Assembly (NCBI GenBank): GCA_033032175.1
Contig: CM065318.1
Span: 6,448,001 to 6,512,000, forward strand
Reading direction: 5' to 3'
Source of the DNA: Saturnia japonica
Taxonomy: Eukaryota; Arthropoda; Insecta; Lepidoptera; Saturniidae
DNA length: 64,000 bases
Shown: in pieces, positions 9,902 to 24,600 of the stretch
How positions within the stretch are numbered: the first letter of the stretch is position 1
Layout: the number at the start of each line of letters is the position of its first letter
Program-made: the position numbers and the translations under genes
Notes under the pieces: model-generated
The model's database searches: none
The model's input: the letters and a program-made list of their open reading frames with translations, nothing else
What the model was told of the DNA's origin: nothing

Positions 9902-12900
9902 GTGAGTATTCATTTAAATTTTAAATAAAGTAGCTGACCCATGCACATATTTGGCACATTTTAATTAACAGCTGTCATGATAGTTAAACAGACTCTTTAT
10001 AGATGGCGCCTCCTAAACATTACTTTTTAAATACAAAAGCTTTAATTTTAAACTATTTGTTACTATAATGATGGGGAATATAAGCTTTAAGAGGATGTAT
10101 GAATCATTAATTTTGATGAAGAATTAAGGAAGATATAATATATAATATAATATATAATAATAATAATATATAATATATATAATAGATAAGATCACAAAAA
10201 ATCCCTTCGAGAAATAATTTATAGAGATCTTATATTTTGTGTATTATATTTTCTAACATTTACAGGTTTAATTTTACTGACAAATATTAAAAATATGGTC
10301 AAGGATACTTCATTGTTTAATTTGCTTGATGAACAATCACAGAATATTTTAAAAGAATGTCTGCTATTGGAGTATCCTGTTTTACATCTTGTGTGTAGGC
10401 TTTACTGGCGCCTTCACAATTGGTACAGACTGAAGAAATTGATGAACATATGTAAAAATAAAAGCATTGATTCTCCTGCATTACAGTTGATACTTCATTC
10501 ATTGGTGGAAAAGGGTATAATGGTGCAGAACTGTTCACAAGGTAAATATTTGTAAACTTTTATTGAAATAAATTGTAGTGGTCATAGTTTCTCATACTTT
10601 ATAGTATTGTGGTCAACAAAATAGCCAAAAAGTTAAAAATAAAAAATGTTGTGACATCTCAAATCAATATTGCATCAGCCTGTATAATGAACATGGTGAC
10701 AATTCAACCTTTTTTAAATATTTTCATCTATTTTATTTTCATATTTCAAAAAGCTTTTTTTATTGCCTGGTGAAAACACTCTTGTTTTTACATTGGACTT
10801 ATTTTTTAATTATTGCCAAGCTGAGAAACAAAAACATAGGTGAAGAATTTTAAGTCAAACACACTTAATAATAAGCCATAGTGTACTCAAAGTTAATACA
10901 AAACCAAGCTTAGAAGAAGGACTATCTCTTTAATGAGTATATTTGTGATAAATTATAAAATTACAATTATTGGTAGATTGATGTTTATTTATCTTCCACT
11001 TCTTTAATCAGAAGTGTAGAATATTGCATCAACTCAAATTTATTTCTATAACAATTGTACTCAATAGTCGTAAGTTTTATTTATTGAAAATATTGTGGAT
11101 TTTATTCTAATTTCTATTATGATTGTATATAATAGAATGAAAACCTATTTCAATTTTGCAAATGATAATTGTAATAGAACCTTTTGTTAATCTCTATGTT
11201 ACTGTAAGTCAGGTCCTGAGAACTCTATACTGGGTTTGTTCTACTGCATTATAGGTTAATATGACATAATATTTTTTTAGTGAATGTATTAGATGTTATA
11301 CAGGCTGGGCCAGGAAGATTTGCGAATTAAAAAAGAAAAAAATAAACTAAATACAATACACATCTTTATTTTAATTAAAATAGACATCTGGGAAATTTAT
11401 TTCTTAAAAATTAAACATTCTTCGAATCTGAACCTCAAATTGGTAAAAACTCGCTGACACATTGCGCGAGGAATAGCTGCCATTTCTTCTCGGATATTTA
11501 TCTTCAACTGATTAATCGTGGCTAGGTTATTGGAGTAGACTCTACTTTTCAGGTATCCCTACATGAAAAAGTCCGGTGGCGTTAGGTCCGGACTTCTAGG
11601 CGGCCATGCAATGTCACCTCGCCGCGATATCAGTTTCCAGCAAACATCTCGTTTACGGCCGCCAACGAAGCATTAGATGTATGGCATGACGCACCATCTT
11701 GTTGAAACCACGTGGCACGATTATAGGCTTCGAATTGTTGCAGTTGTGGAAAGAAAAATCCCTTAACATGGCTATCTATCGGTCGGAATTTACAGTGACA
11801 GATTGCCTTTGTTGATTTTCAAAGAAATAGGGTCCGATAATTCCGTGTGCTGATAAGGCCGCCCAAACTGTTACTTTCGGCGAATGCAGAGGATTTTGAT
11901 GTTTTGCACATGGGTTCTCTGCAGTCCAGTAACGGCAATTCTGTTTATTGATATGCCCGTTTAAGTGAAAATGGGCTTCGCCGGAGAATAGAGTATTGTT
12001 GAAACTCTGTAAGCGTTCCAACATTGTTTCAACAAAAGCTCGTAAAACTGGGTAATTTGGCAGTAATTCCTGCAAAAGTTGAATTTTATATGGATACAAA
12101 TTCAAATCTTTCAACAAAATGCGACGCAAAGATGTTTTGGACACCACAAGTTCAGCTGTTCGCTTGCGAGTCGATAGACCAGGATTACGTTGAACTGAAG
12201 CTCTAACTTGTTCAATTGCGTCTTCCGTTCTTGTTGACCTTGGTCGTCCTGCAGGCTTCTGTTTGAGAGTCGAACCAGTAGCTTCGAACTTTCTGACCCA
12301 CGATCAAATCACTCTTTCCTTTGGACATTGATTTACGTCATGTAATCCAAACTCACGCCGAAATAAACGTCGAACAATAGCGCACGAATCGCCATTTTTA
12401 TTATAATGTTTAACGCAGAATGCACGCTGCGCTCCGGTGAAGCGATCCATCGCGACTAAATTTCCGAGAACCAAGCTTCTCAACCCCACCACCCGCGCAG
12501 CCCCTGCTCATAAGGTTCAAACGCAAGAGTGTTTTTAAAATCGTACGCCTTTCTGGCCCACTCTGAATGAAACATCATTAAACAGTTTATAATAATAATT
12601 TCGATGTTAATAATAAACCATAATAATCCTCTATTTACTCTTTTAACCTATTTGCAGTGCAAAGATCAAAAATATTTTTGTGATGTTGCAGGTGTAAACA
12701 GTATAAACTTCAAGGAGCTCAGCGAAATATTGAATAGTAAAGAATTAAAGCAAGTTTGCAAGGATTTAAACATAAAAATGAAATCAAAACAGTGTGCTGT
12801 AAAGTCTTTAAAGAAATATTGTGGGCAGAAATCTATCAATTCATATTTTAATGTCAGCTCTGTCATTACTAATAATGACAGGGTTATGAATAAGTAAGAT

Positions 12901-15609
12901 ATTTCCTAACCATTAATTTTAACATTATGTAAATACTTGATAACAAAAACTTATAAATCTATACTCTCGCCATAAGGAAAAGGGGTGCGTCTAACTGAAA
13001 CAAAAACCGGAGAAAAAAAAAAGGTCTTTTAAAATATATCACTGGAGTATTTTTAGACTAACTGCAATTCGAGAACAGTAGTTCGTAGGGAAACTAAACA
13101 AATACAACTAGGTGCGCCTTTTTTTAAAGATGTTATCCGAACTGGTAGTAGCATTTTAATGTTCACAGGAACTTAATCGAATAAAGATTTTTTTGTATTG
13201 GTTATAGATTGGGAATCATAGAAATTTCAATAATTCTATACATTTCAGGATGAGAGAAAAAGCGGGAACTTGCTACAAACTTTCTGATTCTGCAATAACA
13301 GCATTAAACAAATTATACTTGCTTATGTACTTAGGTATTCAATACAATGTTATAAGGGACAAAAAATTGGAATGGATAATAATTTACGACAAGATAAAAA
13401 AAGAAACATTTCCAATTGATAAAACTATGATATTGGATAACGCAAGTTGTGTATTCAATTCGCGGCAGGAATTTGAAAGGTAATTAAATTATCATTATTA
13501 GCCTCACAACATAAATAATATGTACCTGTAATACCTATATAATATCTATACTAATATAATAAAGCGGAAAAATTCTTTTGTTTGTTTGTTTGTTTAAACA
13601 CTCTGATCTGTGGAACTACCAGTCGGATTCGAAAAATTCTTGTTGTTTATGAGATAGCCAGACCCTCGAGGAATAGTATAGGCTATTATTTAAGATTAAG
13701 CTACAACTCTCAAATAACCTTAAATATTTATTTTTGTTACCAAAGTCGGAAGTCGAGACCCTCACGAATTGCTTTGTTTTAGATTACATTTTTAAAAATT
13801 TCGAATTTTAGAGAAACATAAATGGTAAGTTGATTATTAAATAAGTACACTAATAAATAATTATAATCCAACGATTCTGTCAAATGTCAAAAAGGCCATA
13901 ATATATTATAGTTTAGAAATAAATGTAATAAATTAACGTTGTGTCCTATTATTATACATTTGATAAAGTTTATGACTAACTGTACTTCACTATTGACAAT
14001 AAAGAACAGCAATTTGCTCATTCAAACGTAGTTGTTACTTATTAATTTATACGAAATTTCATGAGCGGACAAACTCAAAACGGGCCACCATCATAGTATG
14101 CTGCTAATATAGTATCATTGCTATTTATAGGTGGCCTCCCACGGTCTGGGGTATTGCTGATGGACGCGGACAAGCGTCATCTGTGGTAGCGCAGCCAAGT
14201 GTGTAGCCTTAATGTTCGGTGCGTGGCAGTCGGTGCTCGTTGACCGTGCCTAAGAATCTGCAGTGTCACGGACTGTGGGAGGCCACCTTAACATGTAACA
14301 GTGTTAGTGACAATATCTCCCCTGGAGCGGTTCTGGAAGCTGTGTTAAATCTCATGCCCCTGCACCTATATGTAGAGAAGGTGGCGATGTTAACAATGCA
14401 CAGAATGTATGCCCAGGGGAGGGTGCACTAGTTATCCCTGTCCTTGAGATCCCTACTAGACTCAGTGATAGCAACACCAGTTTTGGGAATGATATCAGAC
14501 ATGATGACTCCCAAAACTATTTTAGAAAATTTTTATGCTATAGAGATCCCTCCATGGAACTCTTGGATTAATGCCGAGATGACGTGGAAACCAGGTAGTC
14601 TACTATGGTATACTGACGGGTCCAATTCTGGACATAACGTAGGCTGTGGAATATATGGCGAGCGACCCAATCATAGGAAACTCATTAATCTTGGCAGTTT
14701 CACATCAATTTTCCAAGCGGAAGTGTACGCTATACTGCCAATATCAATCTGCAGAAGGCCTACGTTAATCACACGATTTACATTCAGTTGGACAGCTAGA
14801 CCGCTCTCTTGGCACTGGCTTCAGATTCAACAGAATCGAAGCTTGTGGCCAACTGTGTGGCAGTGCTGAACAGTCTGGGTAAAAATAACAGACTAATCCT
14901 GCGATGGGTTCCGGCGCATGCAGGAGTTCTAGGCACCGAGTCTGCGGACGAACTTGCAAGAGCCGGAGCTGCGGAAGAACAGATTAGTCCTGAATCATTC
15001 TTTGGTTTCCCAAAAAGCCTTGTTCGATTGACCTTAAGGAACCATTACAACCAAGAGGCTATAATGTTCTGATACAATTTACCAGGACAAAACCATTCCA
15101 AAGAGCTTATTGGCGCGTTTAACCAGCGTAGAGCTGGAGAAGCTCTGATGCTCAGTAGGAATCAGCTACGAATCTTAGTGAGGGCACTAACTGGACACTG
15201 TTGTCTAAATAAACATTTGTACAACATAGGTGCCCAGAGCACAAAAGATTGCAGATTCTGCAAAAGTGCGGACGAAACTCCAAAGCATCTCTTGTGTGAT
15301 TGTGACCCACTAATACCTAAACGTAACCGGATTCTGGGAAAGCACGTGGTGCTTCCAGAAGAGAAGTTGCTCTCTGCCAATAAAGTCCTGCAGTTCATCA
15401 AAGCTATGGGACTTGATGGGGAGCTTTAGCAGTGTGGGGCGATCACAATAGATCATATTGGGTGCAGTGATACAGGACTGCATAAGCCTGCACAGCTCCC
15501 GTGTAGAATAATAATAATAGTGACTTTAGGGTCTACTGTGCCACTCTAAGATTAGGTAGTTGGTATAAATGAAACATACAATCAGAAGGTTGAATATAAA
15601 GTGTATTTG

Positions 15610-15676
<67 letters not shown>

Positions 15677-18600
15677 CTGACTACACTTTACCTTAGGCTA
15701 AAGCCGCTGCGCTTACAGCTTTACGACTTGGGGGCGAGCGCGGAGAGCACTCAGCCACGAAAGTTATAAGGACGACTCGCACGAGGGCGCCAGAGTGGCC
15801 GGACCTCGGCTCGGACGGTCGTCGCGTACGCAAATAAGTCGCGAACTAACTGAATCCCTACACCTACGATTCGAGCTAACTCAATTATACACATAGGCAC
15901 GTTCCCTTCCTCCTGGGAGGAAGGAAGGAACCATGCGTATGTGTATTCAGTAATCAGAAATGTTTCCTACACTAACTAGCGCTAACTAACTAGCGTAAAA
16001 AAAGAAAAAAAAAGGTCCCTCACAGAACCTATGTACCTGTGTGGTGTGCACGTGTGTTTGTTCATACGTGTGTAATGTTGTATGTGGGTAACTAAGTGCT
16101 GCACGTATAGTGTCACTTGTATCGCGCGGGCGGATGCCTGACCCAAGGGTTTCATACCGAGGAACGGACCTAGGCTTGGGTCACCCGCTAAAGAGGGTGA
16201 ACGTATGGAGTGTGTGCGGGAGCGAATTTGACCGCCCGTCCTCTGCGGAGAGAACGGTGGTTACGCGGGCGTGGGCGCTGTCACGCTCTATTTGGAGAGA
16301 CGAATCGGTATATTTTATTGTACATACGAGAATAAAATTTTGCGCGGCCGGTGTTTATGCCGGGTGGTCGCGTGTTTCAGAGTCGAGACGGTGTAACGTC
16401 TCGACGAGGCGGGGGAAGGCGCATATGGTCTTGATGAGACCGTAATGCTCTAGGTGGTCATTGTAGTCCATGACCTCCTGAATGCCGTGTTCACGAAGGA
16501 GCAAGATCATGATGTCGTTGCTCGCAACGTTGGAGGGAGCGCGGGGCGCGGAATTGTTCGTCGCCATACGAGGCTGTGGATTAGGGCGACGGGGCCCCCA
16601 TGCGTTCGGAGCCGAGCGCACGGGTTGTGATTGACCGCGAGGCGCGGGAGGGCCGGCGGCGGCCGGGATCTGGCGAGGCACTGGAAGCGCAGGAAATTCC
16701 CCTGGCGCCAGCAGGGGTTGCGCTCGGAGGGCTGAGGCGGGAGGCGCCGCCCGGGGGGCCGCCTGCCTCTGGTACCGAGGCCGCGTAGTGCGCGGAGCTT
16801 TGGGGCAACCGCGATAATTCGCAGGGTGCCCCTCCCCTTCGCACAGTACGCAGCTCGGGGGGGTGGTGGAGTCACGCTCGCTCCTAGTCGGGTGGTCCTC
16901 TCGGCACTTGACGCACCGCGGACGAAGATGGCAGTTACGGGCGGCGTGCCCGTAGAGCTGGCAGTTGTGACACTGCGAAGGCATGTGGGTTTTGTATGGG
17001 GGCTCGACGGTGACGCCGGAGAGCCCGCATACATTTTCCAATTGAAAGATTGCCTTTCCCTCGGGGGAAAGGTCTAGGATGGCCACTACCATTTGTAGAG
17101 GCCGCTTCTCCTTGTTGTACATTCTATGTACCTCTCGGATAGGATAATCTTGCTCCGCGAGCGAGGAGCACACCTCCGCGGGGCTGACTTCCACCGGAAT
17201 ACGGCGGATCACCACGCGGAGGACGCGCTCCTCCGCAAGGGAGTAAGTGAAAAATTGAAGCCCTCTCTCCCGGAGGAGGGCAGTGAATTTACGGTGAGTA
17301 TCCGACGAACTCACCGTAACGGAAATACCATTAAGGGTATTTCGAGCTTTGTGGTATGGCAGGTTAAGCCTGCGCAACTCATTTACCAGAGTCGTCTAGG
17401 CCGCTTTGTCCCGGACGATAATAGGAGGTGGGGGGCGCTCTTTTTTCCCGACAGCGGGTGCGGGGAGCGCGGAGGACGCGGAGGCGACGGCGCCACTGAC
17501 CGTTTTCACGGTTTTTGTTGCGCGAGACGGTTGCGCAGTTGGACTAATTCGCGACGGGCGTTTGCGCGACGCGACAACGGTAAAACCGTCATTTGGGGCC
17601 GCGGTATCCATCTCCGGAGACGAATCCGGGCACGCGGGCGAGTCTAATTCGACCGGAAGGGCCGAAAAAGAATTGTTTGTTTTTACCGCGGTTTCTGTGG
17701 AACGCGCGGGACGGACGTATGGGCTATTTTTAGCCGACCTAGATAGGGACCGCGAATTGCGCGGCCCTCGCCTAACGGACGCGGGACTTGACCCGCGCGA
17801 ATGGCTAGTCGGGACTGGGGGCGTGGCTACGGCCCCGGATGACGCGACGGATGGACGCGCGACGCTACCTACGTCTCTCCACGACGAAACGCGTGGAGAC
17901 GCGGCGCCGACGGGTGCCGCGTCAGTCGGCTTTGCGGGTGCGATATTTGCGACAGAGGGCGCATCGCTCGTAGAAGCGGCCCCCTGATTGGTCGCGGCGG
18001 ACGGACACGCGACGTTGCCTGCGTCTCACCACGACGCGACACGTGGAGGCGCGGCGGTTACTGGCGCGGCGCCAGTCGGCCCGGCTGTCCCGGCAGAGGG
18101 CGCACCGCTCGCATAAGCGGCCCCCTTATTGGCTGTGGTCGCAGCGGTGCGACGCACACTCGGAGTTTTTGTCAACGAGTCGAAAAACTCGTCTTCAGCC
18201 GTAGGGTATCGCACGAACATAAAGTTTCGGTACTTTTGATGTGCGAGATCCATCGCCTTCATCTTGTCCTGGAGCTGACATATGCAGGCAACCAGGTCGT
18301 TCATGCTCATCATATTTGCCATCTCGGCGGCATTGGGTGGGGTTTGGGACATGTTTTTAATTGAGGCCTCCCTGCCTTAGGGGCAGGGGGGTGCGCCAAA
18401 AATTAAATACGACTATCCGAGTCGGGCAAGAGTCCTGTGGTCAAGGTGCAATGACACACAGGAAGAACCTATCAACCCTAAGGAGCCCTAACAAGCCCGG
18501 GGCCGAGGACGCAGACCGGTAATTAAACCGGGCTAGGCCCAAACAGGTTCCCGGGGATGGAGTGTGCAGGATCGGAAGGTTTGGCAGGAGATACCTGGGG

Positions 18601-21600
18601 CAAGACTATGCGATAACCGCAAAGGCCTAGATTCCCAGGCCCGTCCGAGTCTGGCTGTTTGCCTCTGAAGGAGACAACCAGCGGGCTGCTCGGGTCACGC
18701 CCCGCTCACTTTAGTTAGCACCGTCAGGTATCCAGTGAGCGACCACAAAACCGTGGATTTTACACAAAAAAAAAAACAGCAAGTCGCACCGAAAAGTGCG
18801 GTTTACCGCGAGCGTTCGACACTTGTTGATGTACGATGATTATTACGAGAATATATTTGAAATAAAATTCCAAACATACGATCGCAATAGTATGGTCACG
18901 TGATGGTCGAGAGCACAAACGGAGACACGTCCGTTCGCAACCAAGACCAAATCGGAACCCTGTATTTGTTACTAAAATGTTCAGGTCTTTATACCCGAAC
19001 ATATGTGTCTGTCAGAGTGGGAGAATCCGGTCCCTTGTTCCTTGCTTGCGTTTGGTCAATGCAGTGTGGACAACAGATGTCGTAGCCCAACAGATGCGGT
19101 AGCGGGTCGAGCGCCATGGTGCCGAGGAGCGTCCGCTTGGGGTATTGTTCTCGGCCGATCCCTTTCGATATTTATTGCGTTATTAATGTTGCGCTATTGT
19201 GAAGACGAAGTATCGGCGCCAGTCTTCCGGGTGGCATCCTGTGGAGCGCTTCCATAATGCGGTAGGTTCGCATGTGTTTAACGCAAGGATGAGATCGTAT
19301 TTGTGATTGATAATATTTAGCTTGGTAGCAGCTACAGTGACAATATCTGTATGTGGGAGGGGTATAATATCCTAAGTCCATTATTTATTTAATTACAATA
19401 CAATTTCTGAAGAACTATACTGATTATAGTCGTGTTGTGGAAACGATGGTTTATTCTATATTTAATTTAATAACGAAAATGACTCTCTTTCACAATATAT
19501 TTTGGTTTAGTGCCAAAGAAACTCACAAAAGCAACGTTTACTGGGCCAGCTAGTTGTATGTACATATAAAATGTGTGGGGAGCTATATATTGTGTATTAA
19601 ATTGTATTATAGAACATAATTTGGTGACAGTAACACGGTTTGTGTACCGACTACAAGTCAAAAGGAAGGGTTATGTTTTAGCAGTCCATATATGCTTTAT
19701 GTTACTTATATTATATGTTCTACAGTAGCTCCTAAACTACCCATTTGATTTTGATAAATGAGGTGTCAATCGATTCGTTATTATGATCTGGGTAACATAG
19801 ACTAAAATTTTATATGAACAAACTCAAGAAAAAGTTGGGTTATCTGATTTTTTTTTTTGCTATTGTATCGAGTGTTTTGTGAAATGAAAGATAGGAAAGG
19901 AGATATAAAAGAGTTCATAAATATAAATATACCTATGTACTCAGTACAATATTAAATTAATATCAATAAAACATACAAAGTGACAGAAAAACTATTTTTT
20001 ACTATATTTCTGCGTTTAGGAATACTGGTAGCGCTAAAACAGGTTAAAACGGAAAAGTTTAAAATAAAAGAATAACTTTTTTCTCTAATCATAGATTCCC
20101 CCCCCCCCCCCCCATAGTCTGGTTACAGTTTTTTAAACTTCTTTTTATCTTGCTATTGTAATTTTTTGTCAGTTTTTATTTGTTACAGTTATGTAGAGGC
20201 ACATTCGGTGTATGAAAGGTTCCTCGCGGAAACTGCGCCTAGTGAAAGATGTAAAATTGTGGAAACGGTTTACAAATATTACCAAAATATTGAGGATGAA
20301 GATATGGAAAGGTAAAATATCAACTTTATGATAACTTATTGAAATTACCAAAGGAGTAAATTGTAATTAGACATTGTTAACCACATTCTCATTATTGTTT
20401 GTATCATCATCATCATCATGGACTCCTTTTCTCAACCCACTGCAGGGCATAAGCCCTTTGATATTTATATTTTATTAATTTCCTTTTGTATTATGTACTC
20501 TAACTTTTAGTATCTTTGATATTATAAAGATTATTATTAAATCCAGATTTAAACCTAATCGTATTAGTATGGGGAGATATCAAGGGTGAGCTGGCACGAA
20601 AATATATTAACTCAAATTTGACTGAAAAGAAACAAGCACTTGAAGAGCTATTTTCTAATCATTCATTAGAGAAATGGCAAATATCTGACAATCAGTGAAA
20701 GAAAGTGGAGGAATAGTAACTACAAAAATAACCATCTTCACGACGAAATAATGGATAAATTTATTATAAATTTACGATTATGTGTAATCAGATAATGAAA
20801 GCGATTCAAATCATATAGATAGCGAATCAAATGCGATACGTATACAGATTAATTTAATTGGATTTCAATTTCAGTTCAAAAAATTTATATTGAAATCATA
20901 TTGTAATTTATTTTGTCAGTTAATTTGTCGTAAGAGATATTTTCATTACTATTCATCACGTGTATAGCAAGACAGTTCTGTTACGTCACATGTGTCCGCT
21001 CCCGCACCGCTCCACTCTACAGGAACCTAATCACTTATGCGCTTTGACTGTTTTTTTTTTTTTTTTTTTTTATCTTTATTTAATTAAAGGATTTGGTCAC
21101 AAATCGACCATGCCATCCCTATTGGTAAGCACACACATAATAAACATAATAATTATTACAATTCTTCCGACAAAGGTGAAGCCAGAATACTGTTACAGAC
21201 TCCAATAGAACGTAAGTTTTTATTTATTACTAAGCAGTAGTTTTTTCTTTCTTGCTCATTCCGGACACATTCCACCATAATATGATAAGCATCCTCTATA
21301 TAATCGCATTCAGTACACAGAGGTGACTGTATTTTTTTCATTAAGTAGGCAAATTTATTAAGTGGAATATGTCCAGAACGGAGTCTCAAAGCTGTAACTG
21401 TTTCAGCCCTCGTCCAATCAGCTTTATCTATCCAGGGAACATGAGGAGGATGAGGTTCAATTGTTCTATACCAAATGCCTTTACTGAGAGATCTCTCGTT
21501 GAAATATTCCTTCCACAAATCCATACAGCGCCTTTTAACGATATAAAATACCTCGGAATAAAACGGCAGACATCCAAAAGGAATCCCATCAGTGATGGCC

Positions 21601-24600
21601 TCCCTTGCCAGACGATCTACCTCTTCGTTACCCCCAAGCCCAATGTGAGATGGCAACCATTGTAAAATTACATTTTTATTTTTACTAGCTAAGCTCTGAA
21701 TACTTTCCAAAATAGTATATGCTATAGGTATACCTCGTCTACTAGATGTACAAAGAATTAAATGTGTAAGGGCGCTCATCGAATCAGTTAATATAACATA
21801 GTTACCAAATTCGAACGAGTCGGCGTATGATATAGCTTCTGCAATAGCGATGAGTTCTGCAGAAATAATTGAGACATTTGGATTTATTTTCAGTTTTATG
21901 AAATTTTTCGATTGTATATCAAACAGAGCCGCCCCAACACCATTTTCATCCTTGGAGCCATCGGTAAATATCTTATAAAAGTGGCTATACTTCTGAGATA
22001 CATATAGTTCACAAATTTGTTTCAGAGTACAAGAATTATACAACCGTTTTGGTTTGTTAACCAGTTCTATTTGCGGCTTTACTATGTTTGATAAATCCAG
22101 ATTGCTGACCCATGTGTTTAAAGAAAATATTTCTAGTTGTTTACTACATTGTATAGGTACTACTTTAAGAAATTCGTGTAATAAAACTAATAAAGGTTTA
22201 GTTTTACGCCTCCAGTAAGTACTTTGACAAAGCTTATGTAAATCATCAAGGACTCTAATGACTTCATTATCTTGGTATGATTTCAATTTTAGACAATATT
22301 TCCCTGCTAGATAATATCTGCGAATATGTAGAGGTTGTATGTGAAGTTCCGACTCCATCACATGTATGGGTGTACTCTTTATAAATCCCCCTATTAATCG
22401 CATAGCCTGATTCTGTATTAAGTCTAGTTTCTTCAGGTGTGTCTTACAACTATCACTATATAGAAAACATGCATAATCTATTCTACTTCGAATAATGGAA
22501 ATATATAGACGTCTCAAGTGTATAGGATGAACACCCCATCCTGGACCAACTAAAATTTTAAAAATGTTTAAAAATTTTGAAATGCTATTCTTAATCACAC
22601 TGATGTGTGTAGACCATTTGAGAGATCGGTCTAACCATACACCTAAATATTTTACTTTATCAACAACCTGTAGAGGAGTACTATTAATTTTTATATTAAC
22701 AATTTCCCTGTTATAACCTGTTTTAAATATGCAAACTTTACTTTTAACAGGTGAGATATCTAAACCTAAGTTGAACAATAATTTAGAAAAAGTATTTAAA
22801 GCTAATTGCAGTTTATGTGTTTCATCTAATACATTTATACATCTAGTGTATAATACAAAATCATCAGCATACTGTGAGATGAACACATTACCTATCGCCT
22901 TGCTTAGATTTATTGTTATGATATTAAAAAGTAGTGGTGATAAAGGATCTCCCTGTGCTAATCCACGGCCAGTACTTCTTGTAATATATGAATTTTGTAA
23001 TTTAATTTTAAGATTTCTTTCCTTTAAGAAGTTCCAAACATATGAACATATTTTAGCTCCTATTTTGAGATAATCCGTTGTTAATACTAAATTTTTTAAA
23101 TCCACATTGTTATATGCATTGTCCACATCTATAAAACATCCAATGGTACATTGTCTATTAGCAAAACCAGTTTGTATTCTGGCCACTAAACTTGTAAGGT
23201 TATCTAATGTAGAACGACATTTCCTAAAACCAGTGATATTGTTTTGTATTAAATTATTTTTTTCTATATACCATTCTAATCTATTGACTAAAATGCCATG
23301 AAAAACTTTACAGAGACAAGACATCATGGAGATGGGTCTCAGAGACGAAGAAGAATTTGGAACACGTTCTGGTTTTGGTATTGGAAATATAGTTATGTCG
23401 CGCCACTGTTTAGGAACAAAACCAGAGAATAAGAAACGATTATATAATTCCAGTAGCAAAATTTTTCCTATTTCTGGCAGATGCTTAATCATGGAGTAGG
23501 AAATATTATCACTCCCAGGGCATGTATCTTTCGACTTTATACACCTTTTTAGTTCTTGAATCGTAATCACAGTTTCTAATTTATGATTATGAGATAGAAA
23601 TATCGGATTATCAGGTAGTACAGAATCTGGTGTCAAACTATGCAGTAGCTCACAAGCTCTTTCATTTTCAATGTACCGTTTGGATATTTTATAACCTTTA
23701 ATCCACCTCATTTTAGTCCACATCGTTGAAACAGAAGTAGTCTGATCTAGTGAAGAACAAAACTGATTCCAACTCTTACTTTTCGCGTCACGTATCAATT
23801 GTTGTGCTATGCGTATTTTATGTTGTAATACTACAAGGTTCTCTGGAGTTGGATTGCGTCTAAATAGTGACAATGCTAAACGTCGTTGAGCTACAGCTTG
23901 AGAGAGTGTTGGCGACCAATAAGGTTTCGGTACGAATTTACTATCTGGGTTTTGACTAATTTTTAGGTATGGAATGTGTAATTCTGCCGCTATATTCATA
24001 TAATCTACAAAGATATCGTATGCATTTTGTGAATCTTTTGGTAGAATTAGATCTAAGTAAAGAGAATCCAATAACTTTGTAAAACTATTCCAATCAGCTT
24101 TCTTGTAATTTTTTTTAAATACTGGTTGTAAATTACTAGCAAATTTGGATGAAATTATTATCATGAGGTGATCACTTCCTAGTGTTTCATTTAAAATAGC
24201 CCACTGAAATTGTAGCGCTATGTCAGATGAGGCCAAAGAAATATCAGGAGAAGACTGTTGTAATTCACCACTAACTAGTTTGACACGTGTATGTTGACCA
24301 TTATTCAATGTAATAAACTGGCTATCTGTCAAGGCATTAAATATTTGAGTACCCCTTTGATCCGTTTTAATGGACCAATTACTATGATGCCCATTGAAAT
24401 CACCCATCAATAACGTTTTCTTGTTAAATAAGGTAAATAGTTGATCCCAGTCACGTTGACAGGTGCGCACAGATGGCGGACAGTATACAGAAATAATATT
24501 TTCAATTTTATCACAGTTATAAAGCTTAACACTAATAATTTCTATGCCAGGATTAGAACAGTGAATACTTTGTAGATGCGACTTGATGGATTTATGAGTG

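Larger units (their letters stand above)
15602..18973 (-). mobile_element. ORF1-only Jockey-type LINE derivative with perfect target duplications
   Basis: TGTATTTGTTACT occurs at 15602-15614 and again at 18961-18973, bounding a 3.35-kb unit. The unit has a poly(T) run (poly(A) of the minus-strand element) at about 15615-15672, a 3' UTR (15673-16354), an ORF1 reading frame (16355-18352) and a 5' UTR (18353-18960). The endonuclease/reverse transcriptase ORF2 is absent: the 3' UTR starts directly after the ORF1 stop. It lies antisense in FAN1 intron 4. Confidence 0.88.

Noticed and set aside
12658..12691. Alternative FAN1 exon 3 start after the CAG at 12657
   Set aside because: It would put the exon out of phase with exon 2 and meet an early stop; the acceptor at 12691 keeps the frame.
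17406..17987. 193-codon plus-strand ORF
   Set aside because: Antisense to the duplicated, GC-rich ORF1 linker; low-complexity shadow.
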